NCBI GenBank assembly: GCA_946616295.1
Contig: CAMOIU010000023.1
Coordinates: 1-40,235 of the forward strand
DNA length: 40,235 nucleotides
Direction of reading: 5' to 3'
DNA from: CAG-791 sp002392385
Lineage (GTDB): Bacteria > Bacillota > Clostridia > Lachnospirales > Lachnospiraceae
Shown: positions 24,508-33,353 of the stretch, piece by piece
How the letters are laid out: each line of letters starts with the position of its first letter
Position numbering within the stretch: position 1 is the first letter of the stretch
Notes under the pieces: model-generated
What the model was told of the DNA's origin: nothing
Database searches by the model: none
Seen by the model: only the letters and a program-made list of their open reading frames with translations
Position numbers and translations under genes: made by a program

Positions 24508-26325
24508 CTATCTGCTGATCCGCCAGTCCCTGATAATGAACTGCAGATCCTTCTGCCCGTTCCATTCATGAATGTCCGGCTCATAGACCATATCGATCCG
24601 CACATTACCTCTGCCTGCCTGCAGCGCCGCCAGCGCTGCCTCTCCGCCGGCCCCCTCCAGAAGCTCTCTGAGGGCCTCCTCCTCGCGGAAACACAGAAGA
24701 TCCAGGGATCTTCCCGTGCTGTCCCTGCCCCGGAGCCGCAGGACATTGTGGTTCCTGCCCAGGACCCGCACCTGCTGGAGCCTGACGCCCCGGGTGACAA
24801 AAAGGGGCTTGGGACTGCCCGTCCCGCAGGGCTCCAGGAGCCGGAACTCCCCGACCATGTCCATGGTCATGAGGCCCGGCGGCAGCTCCATATCGATGTG
24901 GAGCGTCTCGGTCAGCTGGTCTTCGGTCAGCCGGCAGTCCTCGTTGAGTTTCTTCCGGAAGCTGTCCAGATTGTCCCTGCGCAGGCTCAGACCGGCCGCC
25001 ATGGCGTGGCCGCCGTAGCGCACCAGAAGATCGCCGCAGGCGTTCAGGGCCTCGTACATATGGTAGCCCTCGATGCTCCGCCCCGATCCCTTGAGGATCT
25101 CCTCCGAGGAGTCCGTGAAGACGAAGGCCGGCCGGTAGAAGGCCTCCTTGACCTTGCCGGCAATGATCCCCGCCAGTGACTCGTGACAGCCCGGCAGGTA
25201 GAGGACCAGGACCCTGTCCCTGATCAGACCCTGTTCGGCGATCATGGCCAGAGACCGTTCCACGCCCTCCGCCGTCATGCTCTTACGGCTGTCGTTGAGT
25301 TCCCGCAGCTCCTGGGCCATGACCATGGCCCTGTCCTGATCATGCTCGCAGAAGAGGTCCATGGCCATCTCCGCGCTGTCCAGCCTGCCCGTGGCATTGA
25401 GGCAGGGTCCCAGGATGAAGCCCGCGTGGTAGGTGTTCAGTTCCCTGCCGGTCAGGCCGTTCACGTCGATCAGGGCCTGAAGGCCTGTATTGCCGGACCT
25501 GGCCGCGGACGCGAGGCCTCTGCGGACCATGTATCTGTTCTCGTCCTTGAGGGGCATCACGTCACAGACCGTGGCGAGGCCGCAGAAGGCCTCCAGCTCC
25601 CGGGCCATGGCTTCCGGCATCTGGCCCCGTCCGTCCGTCTCCCAGAGAAGACCGCACAGCTTCCAGGCCACCGCCGCCCCGCAGATCTCGGGGAAGGGAT
25701 AGGACGTGCCCCCCGTCTCCGGATCCTGCCTTTTGGGATCCACCACCGCTGCCGCCGGCGGCAGGATGTAGGTTCGCTTGCCGTCCGCCATTTCATAAGG
25801 GACCTCGTGGTGGTCCGTCACCACCGCCCGGATGCCCAGTTCTGCGGCTCTCCGCAGGGGCTCCACGGCTGCAATGCCGTTGTCGCAGGTCACGATCAGG
25901 CCGATGCCCTCCTCCGCGGCGGTCTCCACCATCTCCCTGCTGATGCCGTAACCATCCCGCATCCTGTGGGGGAGCCGCACGTCCGCGCAGCCGCCCAGCT
26001 CCCGGAAGGTCCGCAGCAGGATATAGGAGCTGCAGATGCCGTCCACGTCATAATCCCCGACGATCCGGATCCGCTTTCCCTCCCGGATGGCTTCCAGGAT
26101 CACGCTCACGGCCTCCTCCGCGTCCGGCAGCAGGCGGGGATCATGAAGGAGCTCTCTGCCTCCCCGGAGATAGGCCTCCGCCGCCTCCGCGCCGATCACA
26201 TCCCGGTTCCGTATGAGCCTGGCCAGCACGACAGAGATCCCCAACTCCCGGGCGATCGCGTTGAAATCCGCCCTTTTGCCGGAGACCATCCACTTTTTAG
26301 GTCGATCTGTACGCAGCCGGTCCAT
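24508..26325 (-). CDS. recJ: Single-stranded-DNA exonuclease RecJ
   Basis: 605 residues, ATG 26325 with AGGAGAGGG upstream. DHH phosphoesterase motifs appear in order: RIVGDYDVDGICSSYIL, LIVTCDNGIAAVE, VVTDHHEVPYEM, then GPCLNATGRLDSAEMA. The DHHA1 part has SIEGYHMYEALNACGDLLVRYGGHAMAAGLSL. The OB-like C-terminus contains LRLRGRDSTGRSLDLLCF. It degrades 5' single-stranded ends in recombination and repair. It sits 9 bp before murE, so the pair is probably co-transcribed. Confidence 0.94.
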   Translation of the reverse strand: MDRLRTDRPKKWMVSGKRADFNAIARELGISVVLARLIRNRDVIGAEAAEAYLRGGRELLHDPRLLPDAEEAVSVILEAIREGKRIRIVGDYDVDGICSSYILLRTFRELGGCADVRLPHRMRDGYGISREMVETAAEEGIGLIVTCDNGIAAVEPLRRAAELGIRAVVTDHHEVPYEMADGKRTYILPPAAAVVDPKRQDPETGGTSYPFPEICGAAVAWKLCGLLWETDGRGQMPEAMARELEAFCGLATVCDVMPLKDENRYMVRRGLASAARSGNTGLQALIDVNGLTGRELNTYHAGFILGPCLNATGRLDSAEMAMDLFCEHDQDRAMVMAQELRELNDSRKSMTAEGVERSLAMIAEQGLIRDRVLVLYLPGCHESLAGIIAGKVKEAFYRPAFVFTDSSEEILKGSGRSIEGYHMYEALNACGDLLVRYGGHAMAAGLSLRRDNLDSFRKKLNEDCRLTEDQLTETLHIDMELPPGLMTMDMVGEFRLLEPCGTGSPKPLFVTRGVRLQQVRVLGRNHNVLRLRGRDSTGRSLDLLCFREEEALRELLEGAGGEAALAALQAGRGNVRIDMVYEPDIHEWNGQKDLQFIIRDWRISR

Positions 26326-26364
26326 CTTGTCCCTCTCCTGTGGTCCTTACAAACGGAATGCACA

Positions 26365-26396
26365 GAGGGAGGATGCGCAGCACCCTCCCTCCGCAT
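26365..26396 (-). terminator. Hairpin after secDF
   Basis: GAGGGAGG and CCTCCCTC pair as perfect 8-bp arms around an 11-nt loop, 16 bp after the secDF stop. The tail on the minus strand (TGTGCATTCC) has few T, so termination is likely weak and recJ could receive read-through. Confidence 0.45.
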
Positions 26397-26411
26397 TACA
26401 GTACTATGTAC

Positions 26412-28808
26412 TCAGATGACGGTCTTGGCCTTATTGCGGGCCTCTGTCTCTTTTCTTCTCTTCTCCCTGCGTTCCTTTCTGGAAAGCCTGGGATTATAGT
26501 CCTCGTCTTCCATTTCGGAGGCGGTGACGACACCCTTCGCTCTTGCGGGAGCCGCTTCCGTGCCCGCTCCGAGCTTCTGACGGAGCAGCAGCCACACAGG
26601 GCCGGCCAGGCAGACAGAGGAGAAGCAGCCGGCAACGATACCCACCATGATCGGCAGGGCGAACTCCTTGACCGTGGCCACGCCGAAGATGTAGAGGGTC
26701 AGGACCATGAAGAAGGTGGTCAGGGAAGTGAAGAGGCTGCGGGTGATGGTCTGCGTGACGCTCTCATTCACGACCTCTTCCATTGTCTGACCGGGTCTGC
26801 GGCCGCGCATGTTCTCGCGGATACGGTCGAATACGACGATGGTCGCGTTGATCGAGTAACCGACGATGGTCAGCATACAGGCGATGAAGGTGCTGCCGAC
26901 GCTGATCCGCAGGATGGCGTAGGCTGCCAGAACGACCAGCGTATCATGGGCCAGGCACAGGACGGAGGAAGCGCCGAAGCGGATGTCCTTGAACCGGAAC
27001 CAGATGTAGATCAGCATCAGGATCAGGGCCACGATCACAGCCAGGACCGCGTCTCTCTTCATCTCACTGCTGATGGTGGAGCTGATGGTCTCCGAAGTCA
27101 CGCTGTCCTTGTCCACCGTGAACTTGTCCACCAGCTGGTTGGAGATCTCGGTGCTCTCCGCGGTGGAGAGTTCCCGGGTCTTGAAGATCACTTCGTTGGT
27201 GCCGGCCACCTTCTGCACCTGGACCGTCGCGTCACCGGTGACATCCCGGAATACGGGGACAACGTCACTGTTGATCTGCTCCAGATCCATGTTCTCATTG
27301 AAGGTGACAGAGGTGGAGGTGCCGCCCACGAAATCCAGGCTCAGATTCAGGGCCGAACCCCTGGCGCCGTGTACGCCCATGGCGACCAGGCCCGCGCAGA
27401 TCAGGGCGAGGCCGACGCCGATGAAGGCATTCCTGCGGCCGGTGAAATCGATGGTGCCGATCGCCCTGCTCTTACCATAGAATTTAGGATCCTGCAGGCC
27501 CAGACCATAGAAGGCATTCAGAAGGAAGCGGGTGATGAAGAGGGCCGTAAACATGGACAGGATGATACCGATGGCCAGTGTATAGGCAAAGCCTTTGATG
27601 GTGCCGCTGCCCAGGAAGCCCAGAACGGCCGCCGCGATCAGGGTCGTCACGTTGCCGTCGATGATGGCGGACAGGGCCTTGCTGAAGCCCGCGCGGATGG
27701 AGGCCCGCACAGTCCTGCCGGCGGAGATCTCCTCACGGATACGGGCAAAGATGATCACGTTCGCGTCCACGGCCATACCGATGGACAGGAGGATACCGGC
27801 GATTCCGGGCAGTGTCAGGGTGATGTTGAAGCCGTTGAGCACCAGCGCGATCAGAAGCACGTAGATGCAGAGCGCGAGGACCGCGCAGAAACCGGGCAGC
27901 AGATAGAAACAGATCATAAAGAGCGCCACCAGGGCAAAACCGATGATACCGGCCTTCTTGCTGGTCGCGATGGCATCCTGGCCCAGCTGGGCGCCGACGA
28001 TCTGGGAACGCAGTCTCTCCAGTTCCACCTTCAGACCGCCGATGCGGATGGTGGAGGCAAGGTTGCGGGCGGAATCGATGTCCGACTCGCCGGTGATGAC
28101 CGCACGTCCGTCGGTGATCGCCGCCTGCACCATGGGAACACTGATGAAGTGCCCGTCATAGTAGATACCGATGCTCTCGCCCGCGGCGTAGGCTTTGGTG
28201 GTCGCGTCAGCAAATTTCTGTCTGCCTTCGTCGGTGAATGTCAGGGAGACCACGATCTCCTGGTTGTTCATCTGGTCTGTCTGATAACCTGCCTGGGCGT
28301 CAGCCACGTCCGTGCCGGACAGGACCGCGTCGCCGGTGGCGATCACGTCCTCCAGCTCCCTGGTCAGGACATACATGAGCTGACCGTCCTCGGTCATGCC
28401 CAGCTGATAGTTCTCATTGCCGTCGGCGTCTGTCTGACGGATGAAATACAGAGAGCCGGGACGTCCCAGATCTTCCAGGATCTGGTTGGTCTCCGCGACG
28501 CCGGAGACGCCGGGGATCTCGATATTGATGCGGTCATTGCCTTCCGTATAGACCTGGGCCTCCGTGCTGTAGCCGGTGACACGCTGCTGCAGCTTGTAGA
28601 CGGTGTCGGACATATCCTCCGCCGAAGGGGCCTCCTCACCGGTGGCCTGGTAAGTGATGCTGGCACCGCCCGCGAGGTCAAGACCCAGCTTGATGTTATG
28701 ATAGGAGCCCCTGTGGCCCCCGCCGAGTCCGACCAGGGCCGTGTAGGCCAGGCCTGCCGTGATGACGGCTGTAACGATCAGTGCAATTGCCGCTCTGGAT
28801 TTTTTCAT
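26412..28808 (-). CDS. secDF: Fused protein-export membrane protein SecDF
   Basis: 798 residues from ATG 28808 (GAGGT upstream); an upstream frame starting at TTG 28907 would begin at the promoter and is rejected. It uses the proton gradient to help Sec-dependent export. The SecD half opens with one membrane helix and KLGLDLAGGASITYQA, then a large outer loop, and ends with DLGQ-like TIRIGGLKVEL and LPGIAGILLSIGMAVDANVIIFARIREE. The SecF half starts near DFTGRRNAFIGVG and contains DFVGGTSTSVTF and GYSINATIVVFDRIREN. Twelve membrane helices are expected. The single-chain form is typical of Firmicutes. The C-terminal 50 residues are charged. Confidence 0.95.
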   Translation of the reverse strand: MKKSRAAIALIVTAVITAGLAYTALVGLGGGHRGSYHNIKLGLDLAGGASITYQATGEEAPSAEDMSDTVYKLQQRVTGYSTEAQVYTEGNDRINIEIPGVSGVAETNQILEDLGRPGSLYFIRQTDADGNENYQLGMTEDGQLMYVLTRELEDVIATGDAVLSGTDVADAQAGYQTDQMNNQEIVVSLTFTDEGRQKFADATTKAYAAGESIGIYYDGHFISVPMVQAAITDGRAVITGESDIDSARNLASTIRIGGLKVELERLRSQIVGAQLGQDAIATSKKAGIIGFALVALFMICFYLLPGFCAVLALCIYVLLIALVLNGFNITLTLPGIAGILLSIGMAVDANVIIFARIREEISAGRTVRASIRAGFSKALSAIIDGNVTTLIAAAVLGFLGSGTIKGFAYTLAIGIILSMFTALFITRFLLNAFYGLGLQDPKFYGKSRAIGTIDFTGRRNAFIGVGLALICAGLVAMGVHGARGSALNLSLDFVGGTSTSVTFNENMDLEQINSDVVPVFRDVTGDATVQVQKVAGTNEVIFKTRELSTAESTEISNQLVDKFTVDKDSVTSETISSTISSEMKRDAVLAVIVALILMLIYIWFRFKDIRFGASSVLCLAHDTLVVLAAYAILRISVGSTFIACMLTIVGYSINATIVVFDRIRENMRGRRPGQTMEEVVNESVTQTITRSLFTSLTTFFMVLTLYIFGVATVKEFALPIMVGIVAGCFSSVCLAGPVWLLLRQKLGAGTEAAPARAKGVVTASEMEDEDYNPRLSRKERREKRRKETEARNKAKTVI

Positions 28809-28915
28809 TTCAACTGCTACCTCATTGACATGCTTGGATTGGGTGTTTCCTCCTGCGGCCGCCCGCGGGGCGGGACCGGTGCCGCAAGACTCCATGCTTA
28901 CGCACAATTCATAAA

Positions 28916-28944
28916 ATTATAGCACAGAATCTTTCTGTGGGAAA
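28916..28944 (-). promoter_or_regulatory. secDF promoter with a palindrome in the spacer
   Basis: TATAAT on the minus strand at 28921-28916 with a weak -35 (TTTCCC, 17 bp). The spacer contains CACAGAA-TCT-TTCTGTG (28923-28939), a perfect 7-bp dyad, where a repressor would block polymerase. Confidence 0.5.
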
Positions 28945-28977
28945 CAGGAAATAACAAAGGGACTGTCAGCTGTCCGC

Positions 28978-30771
28978 TCACTTCTCCTGCGCGGTGATGG
29001 CGATGGAGAGCTCCTGCAGCTGCTTGTCGTCCACGGTATTGGGAGCGTCACTCATGAGATCGACGGCATCCTTGTTCTTGGGGAAGGCCATGACGTCGCG
29101 GATGCTGTCCGCGCCTGTCAGCAGCATGACCAGCCGGTCCACGCCGTAGGCCAGTCCGGCGTGCGGAGGCACACCGTACTTGAAGGCAGTCAGGAGGAAC
29201 CCGAACTTCTCCTGGGCCTCTTCCTGGGACAGTCCGATGACGGAGAACATCTTCTCCTGGATATCGTTCCTGTGGATTCTCACGCTGCCGCCGCCCAGCT
29301 CCACGCCGTTGAGCACGATATCATAAGCCTGGGCGCGCACGCGGCCGGGATCCTCGTCGATGTACTCCCAGTCCTCTTCCATGGGCATGGTGAAGGGATG
29401 GTGCATGGCCACGAAGCGCTGCTCCTCCTCCGACCACTCAAGCAGAGGGAATTCCACGACCCAGAGGAAGTTGAACTTATCGTGATCGATCAGGCCCAGC
29501 TCCTCGCCCAGACGCAGACGCAGGGCGCCCAGCACGTTCCAGACAAGGCTGTTCTTGTCCGCCGCGAAGAAGAGCAGGTCGCCCGGCTCCGCCTCCATGC
29601 GCTCCATGATGGCCGCCAGCTCCGCCTCGGTCATAAACTTGCCGAAGGAGCACTTGATGCTGCCGTCTTCCTTGACCGCCAGATAAGGCAGGCCCTTGGC
29701 TCCGTTGCCCTTGGCCATATCGGTCAGGGCGTCGATCTTCTTGCGCGCCATGCCGGCCTGTCCCTTGACATTGATGGCCCTGACCGAGCTTCCCGGCGCC
29801 GCCGCGGCCGCTGAGAAAACGCCGAACCCGCAGTCCTTCACCAGGTCTGTCAGATCCTTCAGCTTCATGCCGAAACGGGTATCGGGCTTGTCGCTGCCAT
29901 AGTCGTTCATGGCATCGATCCAGCGCATCCTGGGCAGCGGGAGCTGCACCTCCAGGCCGATGGCCTTCTTGCAGATATACTGGATCAGACGCTCATTGAC
30001 GTCCATGACCTCTTCCGCATCCACGAAGGAGAGCTCCATGTCCGCCTGGGTGAATTCCGGCTGCCGGTCCGCCCGCAGGTCCTCGTCGCGGAAGCACTTG
30101 GCGATCTGGAAATACCTGTCAAAGCCCGAGCACATGAGCAGCTGCTTGAAGAGCTGGGGCGACTGGGGCAGGGCATAGAAGCTGCCGGGATGCACACGGC
30201 TGGGCACCAGATAGTCTCTGGCTCCTTCCGGTGTGGATTTGCACAGAATAGGGGTCTCGATCTCAAGAAATCCCTCCGCGCTCATGAATTCCCGCATATA
30301 CTGCACGATCTTGCTGCGCAGGATGATGCGCCTCTGCATATCGGGTCTCCGCAGGTCCAGGCTCCTGTACTTCAGACGCAGCTCTTCCCTGGTGTTGATC
30401 CCCTCCGCGATGTGGAAAGGCGGTGTCTCCGCCTCCGCCAGAATACGCGTATCCTTGACATGGATCTCAATGCTTCCCGTCTTCAGATTCTCATTGATGC
30501 CGCCGTCCCTGCGCGTGACGACGCCCGTGGCCGCCACCACAAACTCCGCGCGCATACGGGCAGCCTTCTCCATATTCTCCGAGCCGCAGTCCTCCTCCTC
30601 ATAGATGAGCTGGATCAGACCGCTCCTGTCTCTGAGGTCCACGAAGACAATGCTTCCCTTATTTCTCTGTTTCTGCACCCAGCCCATGACTGTCACGGTC
30701 TGGCCGATATTCTGTTCCGAGAGCTCCGCGCATCTGCATGTACGTCTGAGCCCTTTCATGGATTCCGCCAT
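28978..30771 (-). CDS. aspS: Aspartyl-tRNA synthetase
   Basis: 597 residues, ATG 30771 with GGAGG 5 nt upstream. The N-terminal OB anticodon domain includes VMGWVQKQRNKGSIVFVDLRDRSG. Class II motif 2 is FRDEDLRADRQPEFTQADMEL and motif 3 is AGLAYGVDRLVMLLTGADSIRDVMAFPK. Between them is the GAD insertion (about residues 310-410), which marks the long bacterial AspRS. The residues that separate discriminating from non-discriminating forms were not examined. A consensus promoter lies directly upstream, so it is probably transcribed alone. Confidence 0.96.
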   Translation of the reverse strand: MAESMKGLRRTCRCAELSEQNIGQTVTVMGWVQKQRNKGSIVFVDLRDRSGLIQLIYEEEDCGSENMEKAARMRAEFVVAATGVVTRRDGGINENLKTGSIEIHVKDTRILAEAETPPFHIAEGINTREELRLKYRSLDLRRPDMQRRIILRSKIVQYMREFMSAEGFLEIETPILCKSTPEGARDYLVPSRVHPGSFYALPQSPQLFKQLLMCSGFDRYFQIAKCFRDEDLRADRQPEFTQADMELSFVDAEEVMDVNERLIQYICKKAIGLEVQLPLPRMRWIDAMNDYGSDKPDTRFGMKLKDLTDLVKDCGFGVFSAAAAAPGSSVRAINVKGQAGMARKKIDALTDMAKGNGAKGLPYLAVKEDGSIKCSFGKFMTEAELAAIMERMEAEPGDLLFFAADKNSLVWNVLGALRLRLGEELGLIDHDKFNFLWVVEFPLLEWSEEEQRFVAMHHPFTMPMEEDWEYIDEDPGRVRAQAYDIVLNGVELGGGSVRIHRNDIQEKMFSVIGLSQEEAQEKFGFLLTAFKYGVPPHAGLAYGVDRLVMLLTGADSIRDVMAFPKNKDAVDLMSDAPNTVDDKQLQELSIAITAQEK

Positions 30772-30813
30772 ACTAACCTCCGGTCGTATCTTGTTTCTAA
30801 AAATACTTCTGCC

Positions 30814-30859
30814 AATCGTGCCATCCTACGATTTTACATTCTTCAAAGAGGTTTTTCAA
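30814..30859 (-). promoter_or_regulatory. aspS promoter and adjacent dyad
   Basis: TTGAAA (30859-30854) and TAAAAT (30836-30831) on the minus strand, exactly 17 bp apart. Just downstream, AATCGT (30814-30819) and ACGATT (30828-30833) form a 6-bp inverted repeat overlapping the -10 box, an operator or early-transcript hairpin candidate. The leader to ATG 30771 is too short for a T-box. Confidence 0.7.
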
Positions 30860-30938
30860 TAGGGTGGAGGGAATAGGATGCGGATGGAGCGGGGTTGCGG
30901 GGGCTTGCGGCGCTTTATGGTGCATCGGGCGGGGGGCG

Positions 30939-31083
30939 GTAAGCCGCGAGGGGCGGGTTCGGGGGTGTGGGGCTTATGGCGGTTAGGTCCTGGTAAGCCT
31001 TGGGACGCCTTTTGGGCTTGTAAGGCTTACATCGGTTCGGGTTCAGTAAGCCCCAGATGTCATATTGCCGCTGAAGGGCTTAC
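30939..31083. repeat. Heptamer array 2: same 53-bp geometry as array 1
   Basis: GTAAGCC at 30939, 30993 and 31046 alternates with GGCTTAT at 30971 and GGCTTAC at 31024 and 31077. Steps are 53-54 bp, and each GGCTTAY is followed after exactly 15 bp by GTAAGCC. Nothing between the heptamers is shared with array 1. It lies between the start of aspS and the end of the OmpA-domain lipoprotein gene. Its last unit is cut short by the comM fragment at 31090. Confidence 0.85.
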
Positions 31084-31089
31084 AGGTGT

Positions 31090-31143
31090 GAGATCCAGCT
31101 GGGCCCGGCCGAATTCCGGCATTTCATCGAGAAAAAGTACACC
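31090..31143 (-). pseudogene. Fragment of a comM allele (Walker B region)
   Basis: The 42 bases 31090-31131 are identical to 38126-38167 inside the intact comM, and 51 of 54 match through 31143. On the minus strand it encodes GVLFLDEMPEFGRAQLDL, the Walker B region. All three mismatches fall at third codon positions and are synonymous, so the fragment looks like a piece of a second comM allele and not a fresh copy of the local gene. Orientation is the same as comM. It sits at the step from GC-rich to AT-rich sequence. Confidence 0.75.
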
Positions 31144-31209
31144 CGAAACACTATATATTGCGTCTGATTATGTATATTTATCTATATCTTGTTTTTTACC
31201 CCACTGAAA

Positions 31210-31241
31210 ATACCCCAGAGGTATTTTTACCCCCGGGGTAT
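31210..31241 (-). terminator. Probable terminator of the lipoprotein gene
   Basis: ATACCCC and GGGGTAT pair around an inner GGTA/TACC helix with an AAAA loop, 31 bp beyond the lipoprotein stop. The minus-strand tail is TTTTC. Confidence 0.5.
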
Positions 31242-31271
31242 CTTTTGTCAAAACATGTGATTACATCACAA

Positions 31272-33341
31272 TTATTCACCAGCGATAATAAAGCTGAATA
31301 CCACTCTTCTGGAGGCTGCCATATCTATGGTTCCATCTTCCGCAAGAATAGGCCTGTCATAAGAGTATCCTGCTTTTTCAATATAGGGTTCAAAGTCAGG
31401 ATAAGAGCTTATTACATAAGCTGCAACAGTATCTGCCCTGCGCTCGGACAGATCCTGATTGTACTCATGCGAACCATCCGTATCTGTGTGCCCTTCGATC
31501 ACAATGCTTCCTATATTCCCGGCCTCGATCTGGTCCTTCATGATCGGCATATATATGCTTAAGAATCTATCCAGTTCTGACTTCCCCTGTTCCATGATCT
31601 GATCAGAGCCGCGTTCAAAGAGAATGCTTGAATCAAATCGGATAAAGCCGGTCTCCTTATCGACTTCAACATCTATATCCGCATCGTCAAAAGCCTGCTG
31701 GGTCACCATGACAAATGTTGCTGTGATCTCTACCTGCCGCTCCATACTTTCCGTTGGCCTGAGTTTACCCGTATTCCATATCTCTGATGTATCATTGTCA
31801 ATTATAGGAGGATTCTTCGCAGATACTATGGGATAGGCAGCCGTACTTGAAGGAATCTCTGTCTCTCCTTCGTCACCTGCGTCTTCACCATTTACGGTCT
31901 CTTTATATCTGAATACATCTACGCCCTCTTCCGTTGTGCCATAGATGTATTTGCTTCGTTCCAAAGATGCATTAAATCCCTTATACCCTTCTAATATCTT
32001 CCGTCCGTCAAGGACACTGTACAGATCACAAAGATCTGTTTCTTTATTTCGTACTTCTATAAGATACTCAGTTATCCTGTCCAGACTCTCTGCATTATCT
32101 ATATTCAGTGTGAAGCCCTGATCCTGCAGAACAAAGACCTTATACCCGTTCTTTGTTTCCTGTGCATAAATGAAGTCATCGACCTCTGCCTCATCATCCT
32201 CTATCCTTACGAGATCACCATTGGGATACACGAGCCCGTATGTCGAATCCTCAAATTCCACTCTCAGATAATCATTTTTTAAAGGCCTTAAGTCTTTTGC
32301 CTTGTCCTGAAAACCAATAATCGTTTCACCACTCTTTTTCATTACCGCATAATGATAATCATCATCAAATCCATATAACAGATCTCCGTGCATTCCAATC
32401 AAATTGGCAAACCGCAGATCAGAGATCTCATTCCCTTGCCTGTCTACAACTTTTACCCCCGGATCAGCGCTGACCGCAAATAATGAGGCATGATCGTAAA
32501 TTGTATTCGTATAGAAGGGGACGGATGTAATAAAATTCAGATCTGCATCATAGATCTCATAGTTCTTTCCTTCCAGGTACTTCGTAAAGAAATCTCCTGC
32601 AACACTAACGCCGTGAACATCTGTAAAAAAGTCTATGTCTTCCCCACGTGGAGAATACAGCTGGTAACTCCAATTTTTGTATAGATTATCTCCAACCTGC
32701 AGAACGCTCCCTGCAGTTATATCCTTTTTGATACTTGGAACGAATCTTTTCTCCTGAAGATCGTAATACACCGAATATCCCGCGAACAATGGATCTGTTG
32801 GATCCGGCTCTATTGGCATCCCGGGTATTTCGATCCCGCTCTCCAAATATTCCTTTGGATGGGCAAAAAGATATGCGTCTTCCCGGTTGGCTGTCTGCTC
32901 TGTAGCGTACACTACTTCAAGATATCTGCCTGATGATGAAACTTCATGAATGATAGCAGCTTCACACGGAATGAGTACTTCCAGATCTTCACTGACCAGT
33001 CCGACATAGTTTGGCGGATTATCATAATCATAGACAAGATAATAACCATTATCGCCAAATCTCCAAAAAGATATATTATCGAAGTTTACTCCAAGTGTGT
33101 TCTCGTTAAACGGATTCAGGAGAGAGAAAGTGCCGTCACCATTCTTGTGTATGCTCTGCAGATATTCGCTGACAGTGCCTGCTTTCTCTACGGAAATCGA
33201 AAAGGCAGACTGATACTTTGTCTTTGATACTGATGTTTCTGATCCTGATGATCCTGATGATCCTGATGATCCTGAACATCCGCATAGAAACACTCCCATA
33301 CATACACACATCACGATAGTTATTACCCTGGATCTTTTCAT
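31272..33341 (-). CDS. Lipoprotein with C-terminal OmpA-like domain
   Basis: 689 residues, ATG 33341 with AGGAGG 5 nt upstream, 12 bp after the kinase gene stop, so the two form an operon. Signal peptide with lipobox LCGC (Cys 22), followed by a short SGS repeat encoded by 9-bp tandem repeats. Residues about 50-480 look like a beta-rich, repeated structure with many Tyr/Gly strands (possibly a propeller), including KKDITAGSVLQVGDN and YGLVYPNGDLV; no family is named. The last 115 residues match OmpA/MotB: IVIEGHTDTDGSHEYNQDLSERRADTVAAYV and DMAASRRVVFSF. Such domains hold the diaminopimelate of peptidoglycan, consistent with the DNPR-type MurE here. The protein would be tethered to the membrane and reach the wall. 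OmpA domains are uncommon in Gram-positives. Confidence 0.85.
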   Translation of the reverse strand: MKRSRVITIVMCVCMGVFLCGCSGSSGSSGSSGSETSVSKTKYQSAFSISVEKAGTVSEYLQSIHKNGDGTFSLLNPFNENTLGVNFDNISFWRFGDNGYYLVYDYDNPPNYVGLVSEDLEVLIPCEAAIIHEVSSSGRYLEVVYATEQTANREDAYLFAHPKEYLESGIEIPGMPIEPDPTDPLFAGYSVYYDLQEKRFVPSIKKDITAGSVLQVGDNLYKNWSYQLYSPRGEDIDFFTDVHGVSVAGDFFTKYLEGKNYEIYDADLNFITSVPFYTNTIYDHASLFAVSADPGVKVVDRQGNEISDLRFANLIGMHGDLLYGFDDDYHYAVMKKSGETIIGFQDKAKDLRPLKNDYLRVEFEDSTYGLVYPNGDLVRIEDDEAEVDDFIYAQETKNGYKVFVLQDQGFTLNIDNAESLDRITEYLIEVRNKETDLCDLYSVLDGRKILEGYKGFNASLERSKYIYGTTEEGVDVFRYKETVNGEDAGDEGETEIPSSTAAYPIVSAKNPPIIDNDTSEIWNTGKLRPTESMERQVEITATFVMVTQQAFDDADIDVEVDKETGFIRFDSSILFERGSDQIMEQGKSELDRFLSIYMPIMKDQIEAGNIGSIVIEGHTDTDGSHEYNQDLSERRADTVAAYVISSYPDFEPYIEKAGYSYDRPILAEDGTIDMAASRRVVFSFIIAGE

Positions 33342-33353
33342 CAGCTCCTCCTA

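Noticed and set aside
22852..25179. 775-residue plus-strand frame
   Set aside because: It overlaps murE and recJ on the opposite strand, both of which carry complete family motifs.
26340..28922. 860-residue plus-strand frame
   Set aside because: It is a shadow of secDF, rich in Asp/Gly/His as expected from the reverse complement of a membrane protein gene.
30772..30860. T-box riboswitch upstream of aspS
   Set aside because: The promoter lies only about 60 bp before the start, leaving no room for a T-box, and no T-box sequence is visible.
31090..31143. Recent copy of the local comM gene
   Set aside because: The three differences are all synonymous third-position changes, which points to a diverged allele and not to a direct copy of the neighbouring gene.
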